Shown: positions 9,880 to 18,533 of the stretch, piece after piece | How the letters are laid out: every line of letters begins with the position of its first letter | How positions within the stretch are numbered: the stretch's first letter is position 1 | DNA from: Treponema sp. | Lineage (GTDB): Bacteria > Spirochaetota > Spirochaetia > Treponematales > Breznakiellaceae | Length of the DNA: 41,438 nucleotides | Assembly: GCA_031290475.1 (NCBI GenBank) | Contig: JAITNM010000012.1 | Location: 1-41,438, forward strand | Direction of reading: 5' to 3' | The notes under the pieces: model-generated | Told to the model about the DNA's origin: nothing | The model's input: only the letters and a program-made list of their open reading frames with translations | The model's database searches: none | Made by a program: the position numbers and the translations under genes

Positions 9880-9935
9880 ATATTTACACTCCTTGGTAAC
9901 AAATTTATAGGGTGCAGGATGTTCCGGACAACCCT

Positions 9936-10778
9936 TCAAAGGAATTCTATTTGAAAAGGTTTTTTATCTCCCCCAAAGGGGGAAACTAAAATACCATCCG
10001 TCATAACAAGCGCCCGTCCCGGTATTCCCCAGCCTTGCCCGGTATCTTCCGCCCCCGGAGGAGGAATGACGGACGCGGTAAAGTACAGCCTAACCGGATA
10101 ATCCCCCGGCGGGGGGAAAAGCCGCCTGAGGGACAGGATTTTAAAAAACCAGGCCCCTTCCCGGCTTTCCGCCTCCGCGTCCGACAGATCTACCGCCACT
10201 TTTCTGCCTAATAGTTCGGCAGCGTGCGGTAATTCCCCTGCGGCAATGGCGGCGCGAACACGGCTGGAACTAACCGGGTGAACGCCTTCATGTACCGGAG
10301 ACACAACCTCAACGCGTATCCCCTTTTCCCGGAAAAACGCTTTTAATTGGGCGGCGTCAGTATCGGAGCGATAACCGCATCGAAAGTTGGAACCCACCGC
10401 AACGAACCCGGGATTCAAGCGGCGTAAAAGCTGCTCAAAAAATTCCTTCCCAGTTATTTTACTGAATTTTTCAGAAAAGTCAATGAGGATCACCATCCCC
10501 ACCCCTAAACCTTCAAAAATAGTCAGTTTTTGATTAAGGCTGAGTATGTCTCCCTTCCAGTCATGTCTTTTAAAGAATTCTTTGGGGTTTTGGGTAAAGG
10601 TGATAACCGTTGGTACAAGTTCCGGATATTTTTGGATGATCTTTTCAATGAGAAGCCGATGGCCCCGGTGAATTCCGTCAAAAACCCCAATGGTAAGGGC
10701 GGTTTTCTTTGCCGGGAGGTTCCGGACCGTTCCCTGCCGGGGAATTTGGACAACCTCATCCCAATTAAGTATGCGCAT
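9936..10778 (-). CDS. ribF: FAD synthetase, RibF family with eroded riboflavin kinase domain
   Basis: 280 residues; bifunctional RibF proteins are usually 300-320. The N-terminal nucleotidyltransferase half, which makes FAD from FMN and ATP, is intact: GVFDGIHRGH at residues 31-40 is the nucleotide-binding motif and VSSSRVRAAI is the second conserved segment. The C-terminal riboflavin kinase half is poorly conserved. The hallmark GFPTAN segment and the preceding G-x-V-x-x-G-x-x-x-G loop are absent, leaving recognisable scraps such as LFPPPGDYPVRLYF and the final QIEFL. I infer FAD synthetase activity but doubt kinase activity. Its ATG overlaps truB by 14 bases, keeping the truB-ribF pairing common in bacteria. 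Confidence 0.9.
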   Translation of the reverse strand: MRILNWDEVVQIPRQGTVRNLPAKKTALTIGVFDGIHRGHRLLIEKIIQKYPELVPTVITFTQNPKEFFKRHDWKGDILSLNQKLTIFEGLGVGMVILIDFSEKFSKITGKEFFEQLLRRLNPGFVAVGSNFRCGYRSDTDAAQLKAFFREKGIRVEVVSPVHEGVHPVSSSRVRAAIAAGELPHAAELLGRKVAVDLSDAEAESREGAWFFKILSLRRLFPPPGDYPVRLYFTASVIPPPGAEDTGQGWGIPGRALVMTDGILVSPFGGDKKPFQIEFL

Positions 10779-11715
10779 AGACGTATCCGTATTTCCAGGA
10801 ATCGTTTTTTTGGATCACCGCGACAAAACCACCTTGGGTATCAAAAACCCCCGCGGCCTGTTTTTTTTGTCCCCCGGTCCATTCGGGCGCCGGGGAATTT
10901 CCCCGAAAACCTATCTTCCCCCGGTTAAACAGGGGGTCGATAGGTTTCCCCCGGATAAGAGCGCCAACCGCCTCGTCGTCCGCTTCCAGAACCGGGAGAC
11001 CGAGGGCATTGAACACCTCCGGGCTTATAGGCTTTAGCTCAAAATTAGAAGCGTCTTCCAGGGTAAAACCCGCCACCCTGGTCCGTTTCAAAGACGCCAG
11101 GTGGCCCCGGGAACCGGCTTCCAGGGCAATGTCCCGGGCAAGGGAACGGATATAGGCGCCCTTGGAACAGTGCACGTTGATCTCCGCCAGGGGCGGCTCG
11201 TAGGAAACTAACTCCAGGTTAAAAATTGAGACAGGCCGTTTTTCCATTACAACCTGCACCCCCCTTCGGGCAAGCTCGTGGGCGCGGACGCCGTCCAGGT
11301 GAATAGCCGAATAGAGGGGAGGGGCCTGGAGTATGTCCCCCCGGAAACGGGAGAGGGCCTCTTCGAGCCTTTCCCGGCCGGGAACGGGAGCGCGGGCTAT
11401 TACCTCTCCTTCCGGATCCAGGGTGGCGGTCTCTTCCCCAAAGCGGATAATTCCCTCGTAACGCTTGTCGCAGCTTTCAAACCAGGGGACAAGTTTTACC
11501 GCCCGGCCTACGAGTACCACGAGAAGCCCGGAGGCAAATTTATCCAACGTACCGGTGTGGCCTACCTTTGGGGTAGAAAATGTTTTTTTAACCTGATTTA
11601 AGGTTTCAAAGGAAGTCAGGCCCGGTTTTTTATCAAGTAACAGTATTCCTGCTTTTTCGATTTTACTGACCGCATGGTTACTGCTTGTGTTTTCATTGCT
11701 ATTCTCCGCCCGCAT
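10765..11715 (-). CDS. truB: tRNA pseudouridine-55 synthase
   Basis: 316 residues. TruB isomerises U55 in the T-loop of tRNAs. The catalytic loop GHTGTLDKFASGLL contains Asp58; the conserved segment PPLYSAIHLDGVRAHELAR and the core KGAYIRSLARDIA are also present. The N-terminus has a polar, Asn/Ser-rich extension of about 20 residues before the usual start of the fold. The C-terminal region from about residue 240 is a divergent PUA-like domain. The ATG lies inside the end of rbfA (17-base overlap) and the end overlaps ribF by 14 bases, so three genes are translationally chained. Confidence 0.96.
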   Translation of the reverse strand: MRAENSNENTSSNHAVSKIEKAGILLLDKKPGLTSFETLNQVKKTFSTPKVGHTGTLDKFASGLLVVLVGRAVKLVPWFESCDKRYEGIIRFGEETATLDPEGEVIARAPVPGRERLEEALSRFRGDILQAPPLYSAIHLDGVRAHELARRGVQVVMEKRPVSIFNLELVSYEPPLAEINVHCSKGAYIRSLARDIALEAGSRGHLASLKRTRVAGFTLEDASNFELKPISPEVFNALGLPVLEADDEAVGALIRGKPIDPLFNRGKIGFRGNSPAPEWTGGQKKQAAGVFDTQGGFVAVIQKNDSWKYGYVYAHT

Positions 11716-12061
11716 TGCCGGTCAAATCCTCAATTTTTTTAATCATCTCAAAACCTTCCCGAATTCCGGAATCTTCAAAGAACCGCAGTTTTGGCGTTAC
11801 CCGAAGCCGGATCTGCGAAGCAAGACAGGATTGGATAAAACCTGCGGCATTTTGCAAGCCCGCTATGCCCTTGGCAAGTCCCTCCTGGGTTTTATAGCTT
11901 GAGACGTATACATTGGCGTAGACGAGATCCCGGGACGCCTCTACCCGTGTTATAGACAAGAAAGAGCCTACCCTTGGGTCTTTAATTTTCCCTTCTACAA
12001 TCAGGGCGCCAAGCTTTTCCTGCAAAAGACGCCCTACCCGTTCAATTCTATGTTCCGCCAT
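11699..12061 (-). CDS. rbfA: 30S ribosome-binding factor A
   Basis: 120 residues, the family size. RbfA is a KH-fold protein that binds immature 30S subunits and helps process the 5' end of 16S rRNA. The sequence has the typical N-terminal helix (RIERVGRLLQEKLGALI), the strand around SITRVEASRDLVYANVYVS, and the helix-kink-helix followed by RLRVTPKLRFFEDSG. It starts 8 bp after infB and overlaps truB by 17 bases. No good Shine-Dalgarno lies at normal distance (GAGG is about 17 bases upstream), so coupling to infB translation is likely. Confidence 0.96.
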   Translation of the reverse strand: MAEHRIERVGRLLQEKLGALIVEGKIKDPRVGSFLSITRVEASRDLVYANVYVSSYKTQEGLAKGIAGLQNAAGFIQSCLASQIRLRVTPKLRFFEDSGIREGFEMIKKIEDLTGNAGGE

Positions 12062-12069
12062 GGTAGTGT

Positions 12070-14826
12070 TTAACTCAACTTCCTCGCTATTTCGACCATT
12101 TCAAACACTTCGATTTGATCGCCTGTCTGAATAGAATCGAAGCCTTCTATACCCATACCGCATTCAAAACCTGCGGCAACTTCCCGGGCGTCATCTTTGA
12201 AACGGCGCAGGGATGCTATCTTGCCGGTGTATATCTCAATGTCCTCCCGGAAAACCCTGACACTGGCGCTGCGCTTTACAGTCCCGGTAAGAACATAGCA
12301 GCCCGCTACAGTCCCCGCCTTGGGAACCTTGAACGTATCCCGTACTTCTACGGTGGCGATAATCTCTTCCCTGGTTTCCGGTTTGAGCATGCCTTCCATG
12401 GCCTGCTGAATTTCTTCCACCGCCTTGTAGATAATATTGTACTTCCTGATATCTACCTTTTCCGAATCGGCAAGCATTTTTGCCTTCGGCACCGGCCGTA
12501 CATTAAAGCCGATAATGATAGCGTTGGAAGCAATAGCCAGGTCCACATCCCCTTCGTTGATGGCGCCGGGCAGAGCCTGAATGACATGGAGCCGCACCTC
12601 TTTATTGGAAAGCTTTTCCAGACTGGAACGCAACGCTTCCGCGGAGCCCTGTACATCGGCTTTGATAATAACCTTGAGTTCCTGGATGGCCCCCTCGTTA
12701 ATAGTATCACGGAGATTATCCAGGGTGATCTTTTTAACATTCTTGGAATCTTCAAAACGTTTAAGTTCCTGGCGTTTTGCGGAAATTCCCCGGGCGACCT
12801 TTTCGTCATCCACTACCTGGAGGGGCTCACCGGCGTTCGGGCCTCCCTCAAAGCCGAGCACTTCCACCGGCATTGAGGGCGTCGCCTCGGTAACCTTTTC
12901 TCCCTTGTCGTTAAACAGGGCCCGTACCTTGCCGGGCCAGATTCCCGCTACAAATGAATCGCCGATCCTGAGGGTTCCCCGCTCCACAAGGACCGTGGCA
13001 ACAATACCTCTGCCGTGATCGATGCGGGCTTCCAGTACTTTTCCTTCCGCGCTGTAATTGTAATTTGTCTTAAGATCCAGGATCTCCGCTTCCAACAGTA
13101 TTGATTCTATGAGCTTATCAATGCCTTCTTTTTTCAAGGCCGAAAGTTGTACAAACATGGTCTGGCCTCCCCATTCTTCGGGGATGAGCCCGAGATCGGA
13201 AAGCTGGGTCTTGACCCTGTCCGGGTTAGCCTCTGGTTTATCTATTTTGTTTACCGCCACGATAATGGGCACTTCCGCTTCCTTGGCGTGATTGATGGCT
13301 TCCACGGTCTGGGGCATGACCCCGTCATCGGCGGCAACCACGAGGACAACAATATCGGTAACCTGGGCGCCCCGGGCCCTCATGCGGGTAAAGGCCTCGT
13401 GGCCGGGGGTATCCAGAAAGGTGATTCTTCCGTTGGGGGTATCAACCGTGTAGGCGCCGATATGCTGCGTAATGCCGCCGAATTCTCCGGCGACTACATC
13501 GGCGCTGCGTATGGCATCAAGGAGTTTGGTTTTTCCGTGATCGACGTGGCCCATAACGGTTACCACCGGCGGCCGGTGCGCTTTGGTTTCCTCATTATCG
13601 GCCTCGGTGGTAATAACCGTTTCGTCGTAAAGGCTTACGATTTTAACTTCCGCGCCGAATTCCGCGGCAAGGAGAGTAGCGGTTTCCGCGTCAATTTGCT
13701 GGTTGATGGTGACCATCATCCCCATGTTCATGAGTTTTTGTATCAAATCAGAGGCTTTCAGGTTCATTTTCCGCGCCAGTTCCGACACCGATATTACTTC
13801 CATTATATCAATAGACTTAGGAACAGGATTGGTAACCGCGGAGATCTTCTTTTTGGTCTGGAGGAGTTTTTCCTCCATTTCCTGTTCCTTCCGCTGGTAG
13901 ACCGTCCTCTTGGGCTTAAAGGTCTTTTTTATCTGGGTTTTGCCGCCGTCAAGGATGGGCGCCGTAGAAGAAGGCGCATTTCCGCCCCCGGGACGGAAGC
14001 CGCCTCTGCCGGGGCCTCCGGCCGGCCTGTTTCCGCCGAACCCGCCGGGTCTGCCGCCGCCTGGAGGGCCGTTCCGGTTAAAACCGCCGCCGCCCCCTCT
14101 TAAGGGAGGCGCGGTCCCGGGGCCGCGGCCAAAGCGGCTGCCTGAAAATCCCCCCTCCTGTCCGGGCGGACGGTTCCCCATGGGCGGCCGGTTCCCCATA
14201 GGCGGCCGGCCTCCTACTCTGCCGGCAACGCCCCCGCCGGGACCGGGACGCCTGTTAAAAGAAGTGGGGTGGCTGTTTTCATCACGAGGCGGCCGGGGAC
14301 CGACCAGGCGGCCCCCTACCCTGCCTGCCGCGGCAGTGGGACGCTGGGTCGGGGCAAAGGACACCACGGTACGTTCCGGCGGCTTAGGCGCCGCCGTTGG
14401 GGAGGAAGCGGCCGGGGGCGCTTCATTGACATTCCCGGCGCCTTCCCCGAGGGGCGCTTTTCCGGAAGGAATCTTAATACCTGAACCTTGTTCAGCGGCG
14501 CCGGCCGGGCTCATTCCGGCCCCGGCGGATTTCTCCGCCCCTTGATAGGATTCCGCTGAAAGAGCCGCGTCAGGAACATTGCCGGAAACATCCCCGGCAT
14601 CGCCCCGCCGGGCGTCGTTCCTGGCGATTACGATCTTTGGCTGAGTTTTTTTTACAACACCAGGAAGGGGCACGGGTTTTTTCTTGACCACAATCACCTT
14701 ACGGGTGGTCTTCTCCGCAACAACACTACCGCTTTTCGCGGTTAGACCCGGAGTTTCCGTTTCGATTTTCTGCCGTTTAATGAGTTCTACCTTAGGTTTT
14801 TGGGTACTATCTAATTCCTCAGCCAT
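12070..14826 (-). CDS. infB: translation initiation factor IF-2
   Basis: 918 residues. IF-2 is the GTPase that recruits initiator tRNA and joins the subunits. The first ~320 residues are low-complexity: Lys/Ala-rich, then a Gly/Arg/Pro-rich stretch (about residues 165-280) with repeated [11 protein letters not shown] and GGGFNRNG-like units, probably disordered. A conserved IF2_N-type helix segment ([20 protein letters not shown]) follows. The G domain begins near residue 418, with GHVDHGKT (G1), DTPGHEAF (G3), NKID (G4) and a SAL segment (G5). Domains II, III and IV follow to the end ([15 protein letters not shown], then [17 protein letters not shown]). AGGTGG lies just upstream of the ATG. 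It is 8 bp from both nusA and rbfA. Confidence 0.98.
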   Translation of the reverse strand: MAEELDSTQKPKVELIKRQKIETETPGLTAKSGSVVAEKTTRKVIVVKKKPVPLPGVVKKTQPKIVIARNDARRGDAGDVSGNVPDAALSAESYQGAEKSAGAGMSPAGAAEQGSGIKIPSGKAPLGEGAGNVNEAPPAASSPTAAPKPPERTVVSFAPTQRPTAAAGRVGGRLVGPRPPRDENSHPTSFNRRPGPGGGVAGRVGGRPPMGNRPPMGNRPPGQEGGFSGSRFGRGPGTAPPLRGGGGGFNRNGPPGGGRPGGFGGNRPAGGPGRGGFRPGGGNAPSSTAPILDGGKTQIKKTFKPKRTVYQRKEQEMEEKLLQTKKKISAVTNPVPKSIDIMEVISVSELARKMNLKASDLIQKLMNMGMMVTINQQIDAETATLLAAEFGAEVKIVSLYDETVITTEADNEETKAHRPPVVTVMGHVDHGKTKLLDAIRSADVVAGEFGGITQHIGAYTVDTPNGRITFLDTPGHEAFTRMRARGAQVTDIVVLVVAADDGVMPQTVEAINHAKEAEVPIIVAVNKIDKPEANPDRVKTQLSDLGLIPEEWGGQTMFVQLSALKKEGIDKLIESILLEAEILDLKTNYNYSAEGKVLEARIDHGRGIVATVLVERGTLRIGDSFVAGIWPGKVRALFNDKGEKVTEATPSMPVEVLGFEGGPNAGEPLQVVDDEKVARGISAKRQELKRFEDSKNVKKITLDNLRDTINEGAIQELKVIIKADVQGSAEALRSSLEKLSNKEVRLHVIQALPGAINEGDVDLAIASNAIIIGFNVRPVPKAKMLADSEKVDIRKYNIIYKAVEEIQQAMEGMLKPETREEIIATVEVRDTFKVPKAGTVAGCYVLTGTVKRSASVRVFREDIEIYTGKIASLRRFKDDAREVAAGFECGMGIEGFDSIQTGDQIEVFEMVEIARKLS

Positions 14827-14834
14827 ATGCCACC

Positions 14835-16325
14835 TTATTCTTCATATTCAAAACTTAGCCCGATACCACAATTCGGGCAGTTTGTCATATCCAATGTAAT
14901 TTTAGCGCCACATTCAGGGCATTCATAATCTTCGGCAGCCTCTTCTTCCGGCTCCTGCGCTTCATCCGGCGGACTTTCCGCACCGGGAGCTTCTTCAGCC
15001 GGGGATAGTTCCTCTTCTCCGCCTTCTTCCACAATCTCTACGTATTCTTCGATAAGCTTGCGCAGCGTTTCAAGGTGTTCCGCGGTAACGCCATTGAGGG
15101 TGGAGAGTTCTTCATCCCCCAGGGCAAGGAAGTCTTCTATGTATTCGATTTCTATGTCTAAAAGCGCCTGGGCAATGGCAGGATCAACGCCGGGCAGCTC
15201 TGAAATCCTGGAGATTTCCTCTCCGTATTCTTCGGAATCTCCGAAGAGTTCCGAAACAGCCCGCCGGGACTCTGCGGAAATATCCATTTCCCCAAATTGA
15301 ACATCTGTTTTTACATCGATGTTCCAATCCACAAGCCGGTTGGCCAAACGGACGTTAAGCCCCTGTTTTCCAATGGCTAAGGAAAGCTGAGAGTCAGTTA
15401 CCACCGCCAGGGCCTGATGCTTGGCCTCGTCCAGGATGATCACATCCCGCACTTCCGCCGGGGAAAGGGCGTTTTTAATAAAACGCCGGGGATCGGGATC
15501 GTACTTGAGAATATCGATCTTCTCGCCCTCAAGCTCCCGGATCACCGCCTGGATACGGACCCCCTTAAGGCCCACACAGGCGCCGACAGGATCCACATCG
15601 TCCCGGTTTGAGTATACCGCAAGTTTGATACGGTACCCGGGCTCCCGGACAATCTTGTGGATCTCCACGGTCTTATCGTAAATCTCCGGTACTTCAAGTT
15701 CAAAAATGGCCCGTACAAAATCGGTGTGGGTACGGGAAAGGACGATCTGGAGTCCTGCGGGGATCTTGTTCACCTCGGTGATAAGGGCCTTAATACGGTC
15801 GTTCACATGGTACACTTCCCGGGGAGACTGGTACTTTTTAGGAAGTATACCTTCAATTTTACCCAGGTCTACATAAATGGTACCGTTCCGTTCCCGCTGA
15901 TAATAGCCAATAATGATCTCCCCTACTTTGTCTTTATATTCCGAGTAGAGACTGTCCTTCTGGATTTCCCGGATAGACTGATGGGCGGTCTGCTTGGCGC
16001 TCTGCACTGAAATCCGGTCGAATTCTTTGGGATCCACTTCAATAAGCAATTCGTCTCCGATCTCCGCGTCGGGATTCAATTCCCGGGCTTCTTCCAAATC
16101 AATTTCCGCAACAGGATCGTAAACTCCGTCCATAATTGTTTTCTTTGCATAAATCGAGACTTCCCGGTTATCATCACTCCACCGGACTATTGCGTTATCG
16201 GCGTTGCCGAATTTGCGCTTATACGCCGCGACCAGGGTGTTTTCTATGGTTCTCAGGATCAGTTCCTCAGAAATACCTTTATCCTGAATTAATTGGTGAA
16301 TCGCTTCCGACATGTCCGTTGCCAC
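14835..16325 (-). CDS. nusA: transcription factor NusA with C-terminal zinc ribbon
   Basis: 496 residues. NusA binds RNA polymerase and modulates pausing, intrinsic termination and antitermination. The N-terminal polymerase-binding domain, the S1 domain (GEIIGYYQRERNGTIYVDLG), and two KH domains (GACVGLKGVRIQ, then AIGKQGLNVRLA) are in the usual order to about residue 340. A helix-hairpin-helix type repeat (ELPGVDPAIAQALL) follows, then an acidic linker, and the protein ends with a CxxC-x10-CxxC zinc ribbon at Cys469, 472, 483 and 486, which I do not know as a standard part of NusA. The start is the GTG at 16325, which has AGGAGG nine bases upstream; the ATG four codons later is badly spaced. 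Confidence 0.96.
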   Translation of the reverse strand: MATDMSEAIHQLIQDKGISEELILRTIENTLVAAYKRKFGNADNAIVRWSDDNREVSIYAKKTIMDGVYDPVAEIDLEEARELNPDAEIGDELLIEVDPKEFDRISVQSAKQTAHQSIREIQKDSLYSEYKDKVGEIIIGYYQRERNGTIYVDLGKIEGILPKKYQSPREVYHVNDRIKALITEVNKIPAGLQIVLSRTHTDFVRAIFELEVPEIYDKTVEIHKIVREPGYRIKLAVYSNRDDVDPVGACVGLKGVRIQAVIRELEGEKIDILKYDPDPRRFIKNALSPAEVRDVIILDEAKHQALAVVTDSQLSLAIGKQGLNVRLANRLVDWNIDVKTDVQFGEMDISAESRRAVSELFGDSEEYGEEISRISELPGVDPAIAQALLDIEIEYIEDFLALGDEELSTLNGVTAEHLETLRKLIEEYVEIVEEGGEEELSPAEEAPGAESPPDEAQEPEEEAAEDYECPECGAKITLDMTNCPNCGIGLSFEYEE

Positions 16326-16354
16326 GGCTTAAATCCTCCTCTCATTCCGCTTAT

Positions 16355-16807
16355 TCATTCCAATGAATGATCTAATTTCGCCTTGGCGATAATGCTGTAG
16401 TTCAAATCTATGGTTCCATCCTTCCCTTCCAGGGTTATTTTTTCAGTATCCGAACTGAGGAGTTTGCCCCCGGTCCATTCGGAAATATCTGTCCGATAAC
16501 ACCGTAACCCCCTGCCCGGGTAATGGGCAAATTCGGCGCCGTCTTTGATAAGCCGGTCTATGCCCGGGGAGGATACCTCCACATACAGGTCTTCCCCGGG
16601 AAAAGCCAGTTCCAGCCGGGGAAGGATGGCGCGGTGTACCCTGGAACAATCGTCCACCCCTACCGTGTTTTTGTACACCACCACCCGGATTTGGACGGAA
16701 CTTTTGCGCCGGGAAACGGTTAACTCCACCAGGGACATACCTGAAAAACGGATCACCGGCTCTATTGAATCAAACACGGGGTCCGCTTCCCGGGGGGTAT
16801 ACCGCAC
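16355..16807 (-). CDS. rimP: ribosome maturation factor RimP
   Basis: 150 residues, normal size for RimP, which acts in 30S assembly. The family pattern is clear: an N-terminal domain with SGMSLVELTVSRR, the strand VQIRVVVYKN, the GVDDCSRVHRAILPRLE helix and the signature DLYVEVSSPGIDRLIKD, followed by an SH3-like C-terminal domain. The start is GTG at 16807 with GGAGG at 16812-16816. It is the first gene of the operon leading into nusA, the widely conserved order. Its predicted leader RNA of about 100 bases contains the hairpin at 16858-16887. Confidence 0.93.
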   Translation of the reverse strand: MRYTPREADPVFDSIEPVIRFSGMSLVELTVSRRKSSVQIRVVVYKNTVGVDDCSRVHRAILPRLELAFPGEDLYVEVSSPGIDRLIKDGAEFAHYPGRGLRCYRTDISEWTGGKLLSSDTEKITLEGKDGTIDLNYSIIAKAKLDHSLE

Positions 16808-16857
16808 CTTGCCTCCGCTAATCCACCAAAAGCGGGATTTTGCTGCAAATAACGAAT

Positions 16858-16887
16858 AAAAAAGGGCCGTTTGAACGACCCTTTTTT
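16858..16887 (-). terminator. intrinsic terminator-like hairpin in the rimP-nusA leader / downstream of comF
   Basis: On the minus strand the sequence reads AAAAAAGGGTCG, a six-base loop, then CGGCCCTTTTTT. The GC core pairs GGGTCG with CGGCCC through one G-U wobble and is followed directly by six U. On the plus strand the same position would be a C-A mismatch, so the hairpin is better matched to leftward transcription. It lies about 90 bases after the comF stop codon, but also downstream of the predicted rimP promoter, so it could act as a comF terminator, an attenuator of the rimP-nusA operon, or both. Confidence 0.8.
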
Positions 16888-16911
16888 AAAGAATCTTTAA
16901 TTGTCATTAGT

Positions 16912-16940
16912 AGTGTATCCTATTAGGCAGAATATGTCAA
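16912..16940 (-). promoter_or_regulatory. sigma-70 promoter for the rimP-nusA-infB operon
   Basis: On the minus strand a perfect -35 box TTGACA (16935-16940) is separated by exactly 17 bp from TACACT (16912-16917), four of six matches to the -10 consensus. Transcription would start near 16905, giving a leader of about 98 bases before the rimP GTG. No comparable promoter was seen in the short gaps of the twelve downstream genes. Confidence 0.7.
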
Positions 16941-16976
16941 TAGGCGTGTTGCCTCATATATTGAAGGCAGGCGGTA

Positions 16977-17684
16977 TTAATCATAAAACAGGGCAAGGGC
17001 GTATACTTCCTTCGCCCCCTGTGCTTTTAACGCGGCGGCCGAGACGTCCAGGGTAGAACCGGTGGTGAGCACGTCATCAAAAAGAACCACCCTTTCCGGA
17101 GGGGGCTTTTTGCACAGGATCCGTCCCAAAAGGTTGAGACGGCGGCCGGCCCGGTCCAGTTTTTTTTGGCTTTTTGAAGGCAGCCTTACAAGGCAACGGC
17201 TAAGGCGCTGCGCCTGGGTCAGTTCAAGGCGTTTTGCGAGGTAATCTACCTGATCCCAGCCCTGGCTGCGTATCTTTCCCGGCCGGGGCGGAACCGGAAC
17301 CCAGCTTGTCTCTTTAAGTTGAAAATATGACAGGGCTTGTACCATTTTCAGGGTAAAAAAATTCCCCAGGGCCAGAAATTGGTTGAATTTATACGCCTTG
17401 AGTATTTTTTGGTATCTCCCTCTATAGGGCCAGAGTACCAGGGCCTTATCAAAGGCAAAGCCCTCACGCTCCCTGCAAGGAAGACAGTCCCCCTGTTCAG
17501 AAATAAGGGGCCTCCCGCAGGAAGCGCAGCGCGGCCCTTCCTCAATTTCAAAGCGGGGCATACATTCCTTACAAAGACCATACCAGGCTTCTTCTTTACC
17601 GGTAAGCGTGTTTCCGCAGGAGGCGCAGCCTGAAGGAAAGACATATTCCCGCAACAGTGAAAGACAGGGGGAGAAGGAGTTCAT
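16977..17684 (-). CDS. comF: ComF family phosphoribosyltransferase-like protein
   Basis: 235 residues. ComF proteins pair an N-terminal double zinc finger with a type I phosphoribosyltransferase fold; in naturally competent bacteria they are needed for DNA uptake, but their biochemical role is unclear. Eight cysteines form the finger (Cys20, 23, 38, 41, then 53, 56, 67, 70). The C-terminal PRPP-binding motif VVLFDDVLTTGST is intact, as is the FDKALVLWPYRG region. There is no clear Shine-Dalgarno before the ATG. It lies 84 bp after ecfT, with palindromes in the gap, so it may be cotranscribed with the transporter genes or have its own signal. Confidence 0.92.
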   Translation of the reverse strand: MNSFSPCLSLLREYVFPSGCASCGNTLTGKEEAWYGLCKECMPRFEIEEGPRCASCGRPLISEQGDCLPCREREGFAFDKALVLWPYRGRYQKILKAYKFNQFLALGNFFTLKMVQALSYFQLKETSWVPVPPRPGKIRSQGWDQVDYLAKRLELTQAQRLSRCLVRLPSKSQKKLDRAGRRLNLLGRILCKKPPPERVVLFDDVLTTGSTLDVSAAALKAQGAKEVYALALFYD

Positions 17685-17703
17685 AGAGTAATTAATGATC
17701 TTT

Positions 17704-17717
17704 TAGAAATATTTCTA
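17704..17717. repeat. perfect 14-bp palindrome ahead of comF
   Basis: TAGAAATATTTCTA is a perfect palindrome, 20 bp upstream of the comF ATG in the 84-bp gap after ecfT. A second, shorter palindrome (AAGGAACTTCCTT) lies at 17747-17759. Either could be an operator half-site pair; there is no other support. Confidence 0.4.
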
Positions 17718-17768
17718 CAAGGAAAAAATGACAAATGTACCTATAAAAGGAACTTCCTTCGCAACGAA

Positions 17769-18533
17769 TCAGTGTACCAGTATCGACGCGGCTATGACCA
17801 ACGCGCAGCCGGGAAGGATCAGCGCGTCGCCGAAACCGAAACCGTAGCGTTTGTACCCGCTTTTACGGGTACGCAGATTAAAGCCCCGCAGTTCCGCCGA
17901 AATAGCGCCCCCCTCAATTTTACGCACCGAAGAAATGAGCAGGGGCACGCAGAGGGGAAGGAGGAGCCTCACCTTTTGGAAAAAATTTCTCGTGTCAAAA
18001 TTAATCCCCCGGGCAATCTGGGCCTCCATTATTCCCGACATTTCTTCTGAAAACAGGGGAATAAACCTGATGGCGGTGGTGAGTACAAAGGTGTACTTGT
18101 AAGGTATGCCCAGGTAACGGTTTAAAACATTGGATATGTCGCTTATACGGGTTATGGAAAGCATAATGGAAAGGGGCATGGTAGCGGCAATGAGCCGGAA
18201 TACAAAAAGCAGTGAAAAGTATAAACCCCTGTCCGTGATGTAGATATTAAGGGGGAACAGGATTAGTATTTCCCCTTCCCTCACAAAGAATATCTGCACC
18301 ATGAAGAGCATAATCGAAAGTTTCACTAAAGAGAGGAGTATTCTGAGGGAACGTTTTAAAATCCCCGAGAGGGCGGCGATGAAAAGATTAAAGACGATAA
18401 TACCCAGAATAAATAAAAGGCTGCCTGCTATAAAACAGGAAGCGCAGAGTACAAAGGCCAGGATAAGCTTTGACAGAGGGTTGAGCCTGTGGAAGGGGGA
18501 ATTCCCCGCGACATAGTCCAGCAGTCCGTTCAT
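17769..18533 (-). CDS. ecfT: ECF transporter transmembrane component EcfT
   Basis: 254 residues. EcfT is the membrane scaffold that couples the two ATPases to the substrate-binding S component. Five to six hydrophobic spans are visible, three in the first ~80 residues, others near 105-130, 145-160 and 235-254. The two cytoplasmic coupling helices carry the family's Arg-Gly motifs: AQIARGIN (174-176) and AELRGFN (215-217). The second reads LRG rather than ARG, within normal variation. The ATG overlaps the end of the upstream ATPase gene by four bases. Together with the next three genes it makes a complete group-I-like ECF operon dedicated to one S component. Confidence 0.93.
   Translation of the reverse strand: MNGLLDYVAGNSPFHRLNPLSKLILAFVLCASCFIAGSLLFILGIIVFNLFIAALSGILKRSLRILLSLVKLSIMLFMVQIFFVREGEILILFPLNIYITDRGLYFSLLFVFRLIAATMPLSIMLSITRISDISNVLNRYLGIPYKYTFVLTTAIRFIPLFSEEMSGIMEAQIARGINFDTRNFFQKVRLLLPLCVPLLISSVRKIEGGAISAELRGFNLRTRKSGYKRYGFGFGDALILPGCALVIAASILVH

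Noticed and set aside
12115-12876. 253-codon + strand frame opposite the end of infB
   Set aside because: Shadow of the conserved infB domains III/IV; no homology of its own and no start signals.
13147-14545. Long open frames on the + strand opposite infB (up to 318 and 211 residues), Arg/Gly/Pro-rich
   Set aside because: They are antisense to the low-complexity and G-domain parts of infB, have no ribosome binding sites and no recognisable domains; GC-rich repeats keep the opposite strand open.
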